In this document: positions 44,641-56,439 of the stretch, in pieces
How the letters are laid out: the number at the start of each line of letters is the position of its first letter
Position numbering within the stretch: the stretch's first letter is position 1
Source of the DNA: Ampullaceana balthica
Taxonomy: Eukaryota > Mollusca > Gastropoda > Lymnaeidae
Length of the DNA stretch: 64,000 nt
Direction: 5' to 3'
NCBI GenBank assembly: GCA_944989445.1
Contig: CALYLW010000039.1
Location: forward strand, 62,001-126,000
Position numbers and translations under genes: made by a program
The notes under the pieces: generated by a model
What the model was told of the DNA's origin: nothing
What the model saw: the letters and a program-made list of their open reading frames with translations, nothing else
Database searches by the model: none

Positions 44641-45121
44641 ATATTTTAGTAATATTTGCTCAACACATCAACATTTTTCAGCTTACCAAAATGTGTATGC
44701 ATTAAGTATCGCTGGTCTTCATTGCTCTTCCGTTGCTACTCCTCTGGGGATTTCCCCCTCAGATACTTATAGACGAAACTCCGTTCAAACTTGTGATTTC
44801 CTCAAAAGCATTTTTTTAAAAAATGTTTTATCTTTAAGATATCTCAAATTTTTGGGGGTTAAAATGTGTATAAGTTAGGGCTGCGGAATATTTCTTAATT
44901 AATCGTTAAATTGTTAGTTATTTCTAAATTAATAGTTCTCAAAATTTTATTCATATACATATTTAAAGCAAGATATTTATTTTTAATAGAAAGTTTATTC
45001 ATTTCTAAATTAATAGTTCTAATACTTTTATTCATATACTTATTTAAAGTAAAATACATGTATGTATTTTAATAGAAAGTTTATTGATTTCTAAATTAAT
45101 GTAAATGTACTTTAATTCAAA
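44641..45121. other. AT-rich; left end of a TAGGGCTG hAT family at 44,876
   Basis: TAGGGCTGCGGAATATTTCT followed by AATTAATCGTTAA resembles the left end of the MITE at 50,099. The TTCTAAATTAATAGTTCT segment is locally repeated. No gene. Confidence 0.45.
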
Positions 45122-45353
45122 GGCGTGCGGTGGTCGAGTGGCAGTGCGCTCGGCTGGCGTACCGAGAGTCACGGTTTCGAGTCTAAGGGCATCCCTGAGT
45201 CTACCCAGCTTCGCATGGGAGACCGACATCAGTTGGGGAAGTGAAGGCGGCTGGGCATTGTGCTAGCCACACAATCCCCTCGTATGCCGTGGTTATAAAA
45301 ACGTGTGAACGCTGCTTCACTTTCCCAATAGGCATGCATGGTCTGAAAGGGTA
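45122..45353 (+). mobile_element. tRNA-derived SINE, second subfamily
   Basis: A box TGGTCGAGTGG (45131-45141) and B box GGTTTCGAGTC (45173-45183). The body shares GGGCATCCCTGAGTCTACCC and GTGTGAACGCTGCTTCACTT with the 23,719 copy but lacks the segment just after the B box and the GATAA tail, ending near GCATGCATGGTCTGAAAGGG. Confidence 0.75.
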
Positions 45354-46058
45354 ACTTTTATTTTAATTTAATTCAAACATAACAGGAACTAAAACTATTC
45401 CATTTTTTAAAATATGATATTAAAGAGATATTTTGTTTAATCATTTGAATATGATCTATTCAAACTAATATTCAATCATATGAACTATGAATATAAATAA
45501 AACCCATTTAAGTGTTTCAATAACAAAACATTACTTTTTATCTGTTTTTATGTTTAATTTAATTTTATAAGCATATATAATATAAACTTACATGTATTTG
45601 AAAGCTTAATAATGTACCAAAAATTTGGATTGCTCCTGAACTATATGTTTGGAAACCTTTAAAACACGGTCACGTATTAATATTTGGTAACTGGTTAAAA
45701 AATCAGTTGTGATGACTTTAGTAATATATATAGAATTTAAAATATTGAAAATGGAATCACTGATCCAAAATTCGCTTTAATTAAATATAGAACAGATTGT
45801 TCCAAAATTTTACTTCATGGGTTTAAAAAACTCAAGTGCTTTAGATCCAGATAAAGAAAATTGATGAGCAAAAAATCATAAGGAAATGCTCTATTTGCTA
45901 AGTTCTTGATATTTTCGTACATTGATAATCTTTTATAAAGCATTTACTCTCTAAAGGGACATCTATTAATAGAAATATCAGGTGTTTTAAGGTGGACAAA
46001 TTTATTAAAATGTAATAAAAGATTCGAGTCAATATGTAAATGTAGGTGAGTTGAGAAA
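45354..46058. other. AT-rich; paralogue of the hAT A flank
   Basis: From about 45,990 the sequence parallels 26,910-26,975 (GAGTCAATATGTAAATGTAG). No gene in the rest. Confidence 0.45.
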
Positions 46059-46194
46059 AGGGTTGTACCGGATTTCGGCTCCGGCTCCTGAATCCAGCCA
46101 TTTTTACAAATCCGGCTCCAGCTGATTTTACTTCTTAAATCCTGCCAAATCCGACTCCGGCTGGATTTAAAAAATTTGAATCCAGTACAGCCCT
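46059..46194. mobile_element. hAT MITE, 136 bp
   Basis: AGGGTTGTACCGGATTTCGG and AAATTTGAATCCAGTACAGC...CCT are inverted termini; the interior is made of repeated AATCCGGCTCC motifs. It interrupts the region parallel to 26,960 (TTGAGAAGGAAG there is contiguous), so the insertion point is known. Confidence 0.7.
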
Positions 46195-46336
46195 AATGGA
46201 GAAGGAAATTTCTTATCGGCTATTTGTTAATTCTTCGAAATTTAGGTAAAGACAGCTTATTGGACTTGAACAAGAAAAAGGTTTGTAATTTTACTATGCT
46301 AACAATTTTGACAACTTATCGATTCTTATGTATTAA
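46195..46336. other. Empty-site paralogue of the hAT B insertion
   Basis: TCTTATCGGCTATTTGTTAA continues directly into GACAGCTTATTGGACTTGAA. At 26,970-29,240 the same two segments are separated by hAT B. Confidence 0.55.
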
Positions 46337-46945
46337 CTAGCAACAAAGCCCGTCCAAATACGGGAATAAGTGTAGGGTGACCTGTGAAGTTCATGGTAGG
46401 ACATCAAAACATCCACATCAACTGACTCCAAAATCAAAATGAAACGTCACCAGTCATCGTTTCAACCAGAGGCTTTGTCCAGAGACCCTTCCTCCCCCTT
46501 CCCACACCGCGATCTGTCAAGAGACACTACCTCCCCCAAACCCCCATCTGTCCAGAGACCCTACATCCCCCCAAACCGCGGTCTCTTCAGAGACCCTATC
46601 TCCCCCCCCCCACACTGCGGTCTGTCCAGTGACCCTACCTCCCACCACTGCACTTTGTCGGTCGAGACATGCCGTCTCGACCGACTATACATGTGTATCA
46701 CGTCATTAAAGTTATAATAAATAACCCGTAAAAACTAAGTTTTTGACTACAAATCCCAACGTGCACCGATCAAAATAAAGTCTTGGAAGAAATATTGCAC
46801 CAAAAATAACTCTTTTTGAACGTCCGCGTAAATTTGTTTAATAAGGAAATGAGATTTAATTTTTCTCCACTAGTGATTGGTTGTAGGAGTTTGAGGGACC
46901 AATCGGCTATCGAGGACCGCACAGACAAATGCCTTTTATTAAATA
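46337..46945 (-). mobile_element. Non-autonomous Helitron, reversed, with internal minisatellite
   Basis: On the minus strand the 3' end is hairpin CCCGTATTTGGACGGG, then CTTTGTTGCTAG, then T. The body matches 28,638-28,972 (GACTTTATTTTGATCGGTGC; TTGGTCCCTCAAACTCCTAC). An expanded region at 46,477-46,660 holds about five units of 37 bp, each with CCAGAGACCCTAC and a C run. The 5' end is decayed near 46,945. An inverted GTCGAGACATGCCGTCTCGAC palindrome lies at about 46,660-46,682. Confidence 0.65.
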
Positions 46946-47280
46946 ACATAATTTGCAATCTGTCACGTCTGTCCGTGACGCTATGCGAGGTAACTCCCGA
47001 TAAAAAAATAAAAATGTTGCTTTCGAGATTATAACAAAATGTGTTTCTCGCCATAAAATATTGTGATGTGACGTCATTATTTGAGCTTTTATTAATGTGT
47101 GAAGGGAACGAAGTAAAAAGAGCAATGTTTTATTTGATGTGATTAATATTATAATTTTTTTTTGTATTAAATGTCCGTTTTTGTGTATATGTCCATTTCA
47201 ATATTACGTACGTAATTATAAATTTAATTTTCTACATTAATATATAACGTTTATTTTTTGGTTTATGAAATTGACAATTG
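46946..47280. mobile_element. Helitron-related fragment
   Basis: ACGTCTGTCCGTGACGCTAT, then CGCCATAAAATATTGTGATG and TGACGTCATTATTTGAGC, match the interior of Helitron 1 at 36,045-36,180. No 3' end is visible. Confidence 0.5.
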
Positions 47281-49255
47281 GTTGTCGTTTGGTTGTCAAG
47301 TTTCGATGCGTTTTGAACTACAAAGCCATTATTTATTACTGCAAATGAAATTTGTCAACTTATGCTTTAGTTTAGCGTTTTTTATATACACTTTGAGATT
47401 GCATATTTGTATGTTTAAAAAATAACATGTTTAAAAATCGGACCCCTCCCCACAACAGTTTTTTTATTGTTATTTACATGTAATATTTTAATGAGTCTTA
47501 GACTAATTTTGAATAAAAAAATCTTTACTTTTAATATAGAACTGGAAGGGGTGCTTTTATCCAGTGATTAAATTAACTTCAATGGTTTCATGCAAAACAA
47601 ACAGTTCGTTGTTATTCATATTTGTAAATAGTGACAATTTTTTATTTACATGTTTTTGATAATGTAAAAGTAATAAGGTAATGGGCGCATAAACTGACAA
47701 GTCACAATAGATCTTGAAAAGGTGCTGACTTGACAATAATAAAAACGTTTATGTGAATTACTAACACATTTATATTAAATTGTAAATATGATTAACAGTT
47801 GATAATTTAATCTTTTCTGTTATCCTGTGACAAACTTTGCTTATTACGTTTCATGCAAAATGAATAGTTCTTTGTTATTAACATGTGTTAAAATTACATT
47901 TTATTTTTTACATGTTTTGGTAATGTTGTGGTAATAATGAATGGACAAATGGGCGAATAAACTGACAAGTCATATCATCAATGAAGCTTAAACTGCTTCA
48001 AATCACAGTTTTGCTTGATGTGGATCACATTACAGTCACATAATTTATTTTAACGCACTGTGCTGTATTATTGGTGCACTCATAATTGGTGCGCACTATT
48101 CAATGCCGCAAGTTAACGTCCGGCTGACTCCTCAGCAAAAGTTGTTAATACTTCGAACTTCAAACTTCTTTGCTGTAGTATCACCGTATGCTGTGTGTAA
48201 TTCACTATGCATTTACTATTATCCTGATTATATCATTATTATTCAATAGTTATTTTATTTTATAATTACATCCATGGATAAAAAACATTTCTCGTTGTAC
48301 TTCTTGTTCTAAAGATAGAACCAAGTCTTCTGAATTTTCCCTACTCATATTTTTTCTCCTTCTAACTCGACGTTCAGTTGATATCTCCATCTCTTCACAA
48401 ATTGTTTGGCAGATATAACAGCATTTTGTATTAGAACATCTCTTTGACATGGGTTTGCATTAATTTAAAAATTGACGGGTTCCCATAAATTAAGATAACA
48501 TAGAAGAGAAAAAGATAGCATTGAATTGAGTAAAATTCCAGCATCTGATCTCGTTTTCCTAGCTACTTCTTCAGATGTCAATTTTTCCAAGACGCTTGAA
48601 ATTTTAAAGTATGTATTTTTCGAAATTATTAAGCATATTGTGGTGTTTATTAACAGAGAAATTTGAAAAGTTACATATTCTTGTCATAAATCTTAATAAT
48701 TTTACACAAAATAGACGAATTCAAATTTTTTACACATTACTATTACTTTAATTGGATATGCATAACATGCTTACAGAATAACCGCATTTTGATGAAATAA
48801 CACAAATTATCTGTGCTACTTTAATGCAATAAAAACAAACAAAATATAATGTTTAATAACTTACCTTACAATAATTTACAGAAAACTGAAAGAGTATTAT
48901 AAATTACTACTTGCAAGCTAAACACACTATTTGAACCGCCATGCCTTGTAGGTAGGCCTACTTGTTCGCGCATCATTCCGGGAATGTCGAAATTCCACGC
49001 AAAACTGTCGTGACGATATTAATAGCACACATTATTCGGCCCTGCGGTGATGTCTTTTTTTTGGCAGTTTTCTCATAAAAGCTTCATCTGTGACTTATAC
49101 CGCTTAGTTTTCCAACAAATTGATACGTTTTTTGAGCGATTTAAAATTTTTGAACGGTTTTGCGTTAGTTATAATATCCACTACGTAATGAAACAAATGT
49201 TGTCCGAATCCGTTAATTAAGACTCGAAATTACGAATATTTTTGTTTCACCTTGG
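47281..49255. other. Mostly unique AT-rich DNA; one weak minus-strand ORF
   Basis: No transposon ends recognised. The minus-strand frame at 48,450-48,250 encodes MSKRCSNTKCCYICQTICEE and ERRVRRRKNMSRENSEDLV with an ATG start. It is basic, cysteine-containing and could be a gene or transposase N-terminus, but nothing downstream supports it. Confidence 0.35.
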
Positions 49256-49376
49256 TTTTCCCCCTTCAAAAGAAAAAGGGCGGTTGTCGGAAATGGTTGT
49301 GCTTTTCAAATGCCCACTAATGCCGCCCCTAAATGAGTGTCGCCCGGGGCGGACCATCCCCCTAGCTACGCCACTT
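49256..49376. mobile_element. Right end of a hAT element
   Basis: CCCGGGGCGGACCATCCCCC then CTAGCTACGCCACTTTG is the mirror of the left end of the 869 hAT and the 4800 MITE (CAGTGGCGTAGCTAG). The matching left end was not found in this window. Confidence 0.55.
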
Positions 49377-49703
49377 TGTAAATGTATCATGGCTACCATT
49401 CTTGCATGCGTGGTAATATGAGATAGTCCCCCCCCCCAGTCCCCGTATTTCATATGTTTAAAGACACATCATAGTGAAATGTTTCAATTGAACGCATCGC
49501 AATGTCACCGGAAGACTTGAATTAAAACACCTAAGTTAAATCCCGTGTTAAATGCCGAGTTAAATGGTGTGTTAAATGTTGTGTTAAATGCCGAGTTAAA
49601 TGTTTTGCTAAATGTTGTGTTAAATGTTGAAATTAAATTGTCTAGAAATCCAAAGATGACTGGGACTTTTCAGGGCCGTTCTATAGACTCTCATTATATT
49701 CAC
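49377..49703. repeat. 12-bp tandem repeat (GTTAAATGNNGT)
   Basis: From 49,536 to 49,631 about eight units of GTTAAATGCCGA / GTTAAATGTTGT, alternating two versions. The remainder is plain sequence. Confidence 0.75.
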
Positions 49704-49726
49704 CTCTCTCTCTCTCTCTCCCTCTC

Positions 49727-49793
<67 letters not shown>

Positions 49794-49815
49794 ATCTCTT
49801 TCTCTCTTTCCCTCT
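49704..49815. repeat. (CT)n microsatellite
   Basis: Long CT dinucleotide run with a few CCC interruptions; Leu/Ser and Arg/Glu frames here are artefacts. Confidence 0.95.
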
Positions 49816-50098
49816 CTCAACTACTTAAATGTCTCTCACTCTCTTTTTTTTTCTTCATCCATCTCTCTTCGCTCTCCCATTTTTTTAAAAAAACTATTCC
49901 CCGCCTCTCTATCATTCCTCAAATATTTATAAAAATCTTGGCCTAAATACGTAAAAGAATATTTGAGAAGAATTAACGAAAAACTATTCTGTTACTCGAA
50001 ATAAGTTATTTGCAAATTATTATAATACTGTTTTCTAATTTTCTTGTTTACAAGTCGCGAGCACTAAAACTACAAGAACATTTTGAATGGTTAATTTC
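49816..50098. other. AT-rich DNA
   Basis: Pyrimidine-rich remainder of the microsatellite, then no feature. Confidence 0.5.
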
Positions 50099-50510
50099 TA
50101 GGGCTGCTGAAATTAACGATTAATTTCTCGATTAATCGTTAAAAATTCTAACGATTAAATTATTTTTAACGATTAATCGACCCATCACTTACAATTTATT
50201 GTATTTCAAAAATTAAATAAATAAATAAATAAAAATAGCGGCCGATAAATAATAAATTTACTGACGATTACACGAACATTTTGGTTTTAAACTATTGACT
50301 GACGGGAATGTTCAAAATGTTGATAGAGTTTGCCTACCATGGTTCTAACACTTCGCCTACTTATTAAACCACACCAACAAGAACGTTTAATAAGTGTTAC
50401 TTATGAAATCATAAATTTTAATTTTTGGCTTTAATCGAAATTAACGATTAATTAATCGTTAATTTTTCAAACGTTATCGATTAAATTAAAATTAATCGTT
50501 AACAGCCCTA
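50099..50510. mobile_element. TAGGGCTG hAT MITE, 412 bp
   Basis: TAGGGCTGCTGAAATTAACG (left) and CGTTAACAGCCCTA (right) are inverted. Both ends contain several AATTAACGATTAATCG motifs that can pair, making the terminus a strong AT-rich palindrome. No clean 8-bp duplication is visible. A related left end is at 44,876. Confidence 0.65.
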
Positions 50511-50569
50511 TTATTCATGCAAACTTATATAACGCGAAGCCTAAGCTTGGAGGTTCTCTCATAACACAT

Positions 50570-50892
50570 ATATTCATATATATAATCAAAATATATACTC
50601 TGCTATGTCCGTTCGTAACGCTAGATTTTTTAAAGCGCACTGCTAAAAAAATAGCCTTAAAAAAATTACTGCAAAAACAACAAAACAAAACACACGAAAA
50701 CAACAACAGAAAAAACGCTATTTTCAAACTTCCGCATAAAATTGTTCAATATGGAAAAGAGATTTAATGTTTCTCTCTTGGTCTCTACATTTTCTGATTA
50801 TTTACTATGCGGCTTTCAGGCAAAAGGGACAACTACAAAAACTATATTACGATTTTGAAAACTTCCGTCATTTTTGACGGGTGATACACTAG
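50570..50892 (+). mobile_element. Helitron 3' end (short element)
   Basis: Hairpin CCGTCATTTTTGACGG, then GTGATACACTAG (ending 50892), then T, fits a Helitron terminus. The 5' side around 50,570-50,600 (ATATACTCTGCTATGTCCGT) resembles other Helitron starts, but the first TC is not certain. Confidence 0.55.
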
Positions 50893-51083
50893 TTATTATA
50901 TAAGATGCTTAAAAACATTGTTCCGCTAAAATGTAGTCTAAAAATAGAATATTATACAATGAGTTTTGACGTTTTCTTGTATTAGAAATGACACGCCCTA
51001 TTCGAATATTCAGCTTCTTTTTGTCGAAGGATGTGCAAACAACAAGAAATAAACCTGGAGATGTGAATAAATGAGGTACCACG
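50893..51083. other. AT-rich DNA
   Basis: No feature. Confidence 0.5.
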
Positions 51084-51602
51084 TTGCCTTACAGTCCCAC
51101 CCCTGTCAAAGCATTACCCTTGTCACATTCCTACTCCTGTCACATTCCTACTCCTGTCACATTCTTACTCCTGTCACAGTCCTACCCCTTTCAAAGTCCT
51201 ACCTCTGTCACAGTCCCACCCCTGTCAAAGCATTACCCTTGTCACATTCCTACTCCTGTCACATTCCTACTCCTGTCACAGTCCTACCCCTTTCAAAGTC
51301 CTACCTATGTCACAGTCCCACACCTGTCAAAGCATTACCCTTGTCACATTCCTACTCCTGTCACATTCCTACTCCTGTCACATTCCTACTCCTGTCACAT
51401 TCCTACCCTTTTCAAATTCCTACCTCTGTCACAGTCCTACCCCTGTCACAGTTCTACCGATGTCACAGTCCTACCTCTGTCAGAGTGCACACATGTCACA
51501 GTCCTACCCCTGTCACAGTTCTACCTTGTCACAGTCCTACCCCTGTCACAGTCCTACTCCTGTCACAGTCCTACCCCTGTCACAGTTCTACCCCTGTCAA
51601 AC
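51084..51602. repeat. 17-bp minisatellite with higher-order periods
   Basis: About 30 units of CACAGTCCTACCCCTGT type. The marker CAGTCCCACNCCTGTCAA followed by AGCATTACCCTTGTC recurs at 51,091, 51,210 and 51,312, i.e. 119 bp (seven units) then 102 bp (six units) apart, so blocks were copied together. All plus frames are open because of the repeat; none is a credible gene. Confidence 0.9.
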
Positions 51603-52005
51603 AAGGCAGTAACCCCAGATTTTTAATAGAATATTCATATAAACTCAAGACGTTAAGGCATTATTTTTTAAAGATAATAAAATCTATAATTAAAGACACT
51701 CAAATAAATGCTCAAAGTAATTAAATTATCTCACATGATGCAGAATAAAGATGTCAGAAAATGTGTGTATTAAATTTGTTTTCGAAAGTTTAGACCAATG
51801 GAAACAAATATAAATTTGAAAATTAAATCACACAAGAAATGTTTAGCAAAATAATGATTGCTTCATTTTCAAAATACATGTACTGCTAACGCGAGGCATA
51901 TATTAACTTCATTTTTTCAAAGATAGCCATTTTTTAATTGATGTTTTTCGGGGTCGGGGCCCCAAATGTCTTTTTTTCGTATATCTTTAAGATATACTTT
52001 TATTT
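51603..52005. other. AT-rich; Helitron-like GGGGCCCCAAATG module at 51,950
   Basis: GGGGTCGGGGCCCCAAATGTC then TTTTTTCGTATATC resembles the start of the 165-bp module in Helitron 1 and leads into the 96-bp array. Confidence 0.4.
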
Positions 52006-52677
52006 TTACTGAGATCGTTGCAACGCATGACGGGTCTGCTAGTATTAAATAAATTTTGTTAAAAGGTTACACTTGAAGATAGCAGTGTCAAGACTTTATT
52101 TTTACTGAGATCGTTGCAACGCATGACGGGTCTGTTAGTATTAAATAAATGTTGTTAAAAGATTACACGTGAAGATAGCAGTGTCAAGACTTTATTTTTA
52201 CTGAGATCGTTGCAACGCATGACGGGTCTGCTAGTATTAAATAAATTTTGTTAAAAGGTTACACTTGAAGATAGCAGTGTCAAGACTTTATTTTTACTGA
52301 GATCGTTGCAACGCATGACGGGTCTGTTAGTATTAAATAAATGTTGTTAAAAGATTACACGTGAAGATAGCAGTGTCAAGACTTTATTTTTACTGAGATC
52401 GTTGCAACGCATGACGGGTCTGCTAGTATTAAATAAATGTTGTTAAAAGATTGCACTTGAAGATAGCAGTGTCAAGACTGTATTTTTACTGAGATCGTTG
52501 CAACGCATGACGGGTCTGCTAGTATTAAATAAATGTTGTTAAAAGATTATACTTGAAGATAGCAGTGTCAAGACTTTATTTTTACTGAGATCGTTGCAAC
52601 GCATGACGGGTCTGCTAGTATTAAGTAAGTGTTAAAATTTTACACTTGAAGGTAGCAGTGTCAAGACTTTATTTTTA
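52006..52677. repeat. 96-bp tandem array, seven units, Helitron-like 3' terminus in each
   Basis: GAGATCGTTGCAACGCATGA occurs at 52,011, 52,107, 52,203, 52,299, 52,395, 52,491 and 52,587: seven starts exactly 96 bp apart. Each unit has the perfect palindrome CGTTGCAACG, then GGGTCTGCTAG and T. Units 1-4 alternate two versions (TTTTGTTAAAAGG with CACTTG, versus GTTGTTAAAAGA with CACGTG), a 192-bp higher-order repeat; units 5 and 6 are mixed, and the last is decayed. Confidence 0.9.
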
Positions 52678-52770
52678 AACAATTGTAAAAAAATTAAGGA
52701 GATAAGTGCTCGTAGTCTTTCAGACATAATAAAAAAGCTTCTTCAAATGTAGTTCAAATACGCACACACT

Positions 52771-52811
<41 letters not shown>

Positions 52812-53318
52812 AAGGACATCAACATACAAAATTACAAACGAAAAATAAACGTCATCAATAAACCACGAGTCTTTTTTTTTATCTTTCCTTTTTCACAAAT
52901 GAATATAAATTCAAATATGACGTCAAATGTGACGTAAGGTTGTTAAATATTACAATGAGAAGCACGCTCTGTTAAGCTCAACCAAACATTTTCTTTTATA
53001 ATTTATAGTTTCGTTTACAAATTTATTTTTATCGGGAGTTCCCCATATTGACAGATTTACAGACATTTTAGTGCCTTATATATAGAGAAGAGTCCAAGGC
53101 TCGTGCTTCGCTACAGGGTAACATAGTAAAATCAAGAATCATTTTGTTTTAGGGGTCTCATCTCCCCCTGAAATTTAAGAGAGAAATCCAAATGCAGAAA
53201 CTTTTTTCTTAAAAATACTTAAGGAATCAGTATCACGAAAGAGGGAGTGCTAAAAAACCTTTTAAAAAATGTTAACAAAAAAAAATAATTTAAAAAAAAA
53301 TAATAAAAAAAAATGCGA
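52678..53318. other. (CA)n at 52,762-52,808 and AT-rich DNA
   Basis: One CA dinucleotide run; otherwise no feature. A short block at 53,085-53,110 (AGTCCAAGGCTCGTGCTTCG) resembles transposon 3' tails but stands alone. Confidence 0.5.
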
Positions 53319-54711
53319 TCTTGTATTGTCTTGTCTATACAGACGCTCCTTCCAGTGGCGGATTTAGCTTTGTCTGCGTGGGGGGGGCGGGAGAATTTCA
53401 AGGGGCGCCGCAAAATTTTGTTTTATTCATTCGCTTAGTGCAAATATTTCTAGGTGCTGATATAAAATTCATTTGTCTGAATTGCTGGTTCTGCAATGAA
53501 GATTAGATTATTTGATATGAGATTCACTCTTATTGCTATAATTTATGTTGAAAAAAACATTTCTGCTCACTTTAAAAGTGCGATTTACTTTAATAAGTTT
53601 TCATCTTAAGAGACTGCTGCAGTCTCAACTATGAAATCTAAGGTGTGTTGTTTATGTTACATACATTTTCAGAGTTGCTCTGTGGCAACTTGCTAGACAA
53701 AAAGAAACATCTAGTCTTAAGTAGATATGGTTAATCAATTGAATTTATGAAAATGGTAGTTAATTTGGGAGCTGTTATTTGTGACAAAATACAAATATCT
53801 CATAATTATTTGTGTTCACTTTCAATTGCTGAATATCCTAGCATAATAAGTTTATAGTTTTTGGGCTAAATAAAACATCTAAAACGTTTTGATAATGAGG
53901 TAGGATTTGATTAAATTTTTATAGGCCTCTAATAGTTTGTTGTACTATCTGCAAGATGACTCATCAGTTTGTTCAGCTTGCCATAAATAGCAGTGACAGT
54001 AACTCAAACAAATAACTAATTTTTAAATAATAAATGCTGCGTTGATCATTCAAAGTACATTATTTAATATTGTTTTTGTTTAAATCAAACCATTGCAATG
54101 AATCTCTTCAATATACAAACGATTGTTTTATATTCAGGAGAGTAACTGGTTACAAATGCAAACAAAATATGCTGTATATTTTTTAAAAAATGTAATCTAT
54201 ACTAATAAAAGGCCTAAATAATTAAAGAAATCCTTTACACATATTATATGCATATAGATCTACCATATGTAGGATAAAAAATGGCAGTAAATTATGAAAT
54301 TAGTTCTAAAGAGAACAACTTATTTTAACTAATAAAATTTTAAGAGCTACTGTTTTTAGTTCTTGTAATATTTTTCTATCTGAAAGAATGAAATGAGCAT
54401 TTTAGCTGGCAAAATAGTTCAGTTTAAGACCGGGTAATCTGATGCTACGAATAATGAAAAACACAGAGACTTTGGTTGAGCGGATTGGGCAGGGTTAGTA
54501 ACACACACACACAAAAAGTGCCAATCATATTATACTTATAAATAAACTAAACAATTTACTTCAGAATTTTAAAGAAATAATTTATCATTCGAAGTTTGAG
54601 CATCAAACTTTGGGAAAATCAATGAACTTTACACAAACCATCATTTTAAGTTCCTTAAATAAACATTTACAACTCTAATAATTCAGAACTAAACACAAAC
54701 CGTGGATAAGC

Positions 54712-54776
54712 ATATGACGCAAATATTCTTATGTATAGAAGGAGCGTCTGTAACAAATGAGATAAGACAAGATAGA
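54712..54776 (+). mobile_element. SINE 3'-tail fragment
   Basis: TATAGAAGGAGCGTCTGTAA followed by GAGATAAGACAAGATAG matches the end and degenerate GATAA tail of the 23,719 SINE. Confidence 0.6.
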
Positions 54777-55865
54777 GCCCTGAGTACTATATAAATTGCT
54801 TTCTACGTGATTTCATTGTTGCAAAACGATTTATCGTTGATTCAATGTCAACGTTCTCAGCTAGATAACGTTCTATTAAAATTAATTCCAATCCAGACAG
54901 ACGTTCGTTTGTCATTGTTGAGCGCAAATAATATTTGATGATTTTCAATCTACTGAAACTTCTTTCAGCAGTAGCACTGCTAACAGGAAGATTCAAGTAC
55001 GGTAAATTTTATAGAGTATTTACAAATTAGGGAGATCTGATGCCATTTATTTTTCAGTCAGGAATGACTGAACCTTTTTAAGTTGTAGTTCACTAGATAA
55101 TATGAAATACATTGATGTATACAAATCTTTGAAGGTATCATATTCTACGATTGCTTCTTCAAGGTTAATGTCGTGTTTGTAAATTATGCACGAACTTTGA
55201 AAAAAATATTTATTTTCTTCCGACTTTTGTGGTGGATCAATACAATAGAAATAAGTAACTGTGTTCCAAAAGTCATTTAATCGATCATCTATTTGTGTTG
55301 CATCCATTATAGTGAAGTACGTTTCAGATTTAAAGCGTGTAGTTGGATCATCAGCCATTTTATCTCTTCTAAGTTCGCCTGCCATAATTTTCTTTTTTGC
55401 AATTCGCTTTTCTTTAAATTCTGTTTTAACATCTAGTTTGGAACAATTTTCGTTAATAAATATGATTTTACATCTACATTCAGAAATTCAGAAGCTTCAT
55501 CGCTTCTCATTTCAACAAACTTATTTCTTCCAACATCTTGCAAAGGCGTTGCAAGTAGTTTGATAACACGAAGATAACGTTTGTACAAATATCATCAGAA
55601 AAACAAAATAATATTTTGTTACTAAAACAGATAGTCGCATAGCTTCTGCTCTGACTCTTACTTTACCTTCTGTTGATTCACTGAATCAAGTGTGGCAAAA
55701 ATAGCAGAGAATGATCCAACAACTGCATGAACTGCATGCATATAGCTTGCACATCTTGTATCAGAAAGTCGATTCAGAGTATCTACTGTTGATTCATATT
55801 GAGGTTACTGGTGTTCTTTAAGATTATGTAGACGTAGTAAACTATACATAAGGAATGCATACAAC

Positions 55866-56439
55866 ATATGGTGGATTAAGGGGGGGGCTGAACGGGCTAA
55901 AGCCAGGGGCCCCCGATGATTTACGGCCCCCAAACTTAGCATATTTTATAATAAATGTTGACAAATGTATACATGAATTGCTGAAAATATGATAAATTAA
56001 TAAAATCTCATCTATTAAAATGATCTCTTTTCCGACACGATAGTCTTAGCAGTCAAAAAACCTTATTTGATAGGCTCAATAACAGGAATTATTAAAGAAT
56101 ATTATATTTATATTTTAACTTGCCAACCATAGTTGAGGTCTCGTGGCCGAATGAGAAAGTACTAAAGCTTGAGGTGCAAGCGGTGGCGGGATCGATCCCC
56201 GGTTGCGGTGCGAAATTTTTTTTTCATGTGTTTTTTAATTTTATAAATTGTATTTTACACTCAATTTTAGGATACCGGCAAAAAGTTATTTCTTCATGAA
56301 TAATCAATTTGGATGAATATTTACAAGTTACAGTCTTATATTAGCTGCTAGCAATTATTTTATCTAAAGGTACACTGGCTGGATAGGGCCCCAGTTTGAA
56401 TTGCAGCCAGGGGCCCCGTGCAGTCTTAATCCGCCCCTG
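55866..56439. mobile_element. hAT element inside hAT 2, 574 bp
   Basis: Right end, reversed, is CAGGGGCGGATTAAGACTGC; left end is ATATGGTGGATTAAGGGGGG (first bases decayed). Perfect 8-bp duplication CATACAAC at 55,858-55,865 and 56,440-56,447. Both ends carry GGGGCCCC-type runs (AGCCAGGGGCCCCCGATG left, CAGCCAGGGGCCCCGTG right). Its middle holds a tRNA-like sequence. Confidence 0.85.
56136..56226 (+). repeat. tRNA-like sequence with pol III boxes (not a functional tRNA)
   Basis: A-box-like TGGCCGAATGA (56144-56154) and B-box-like GGATCGATCCC (56189-56199), spaced as in a tRNA with a long variable arm, followed by a T9 pol III-type terminator. The outer arms (GGTCTCG versus CGGTGCG) do not pair, so it cannot form an acceptor stem. 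Probably the head of a small SINE captured by the hAT MITE. Confidence 0.5.

Noticed and set aside
49545..49946. Ser/Leu repeat ORF
   Set aside because: Translation of the 12-bp repeat and (CT)n microsatellite.
51071..51724. 217-codon Ser/Pro/Leu-rich ORF
   Set aside because: Generated by the 17-bp minisatellite; three plus frames are open.
56136..56226. tRNA-Leu gene with long variable arm
   Set aside because: The 5' and 3' arms do not pair; it lies inside a transposon.
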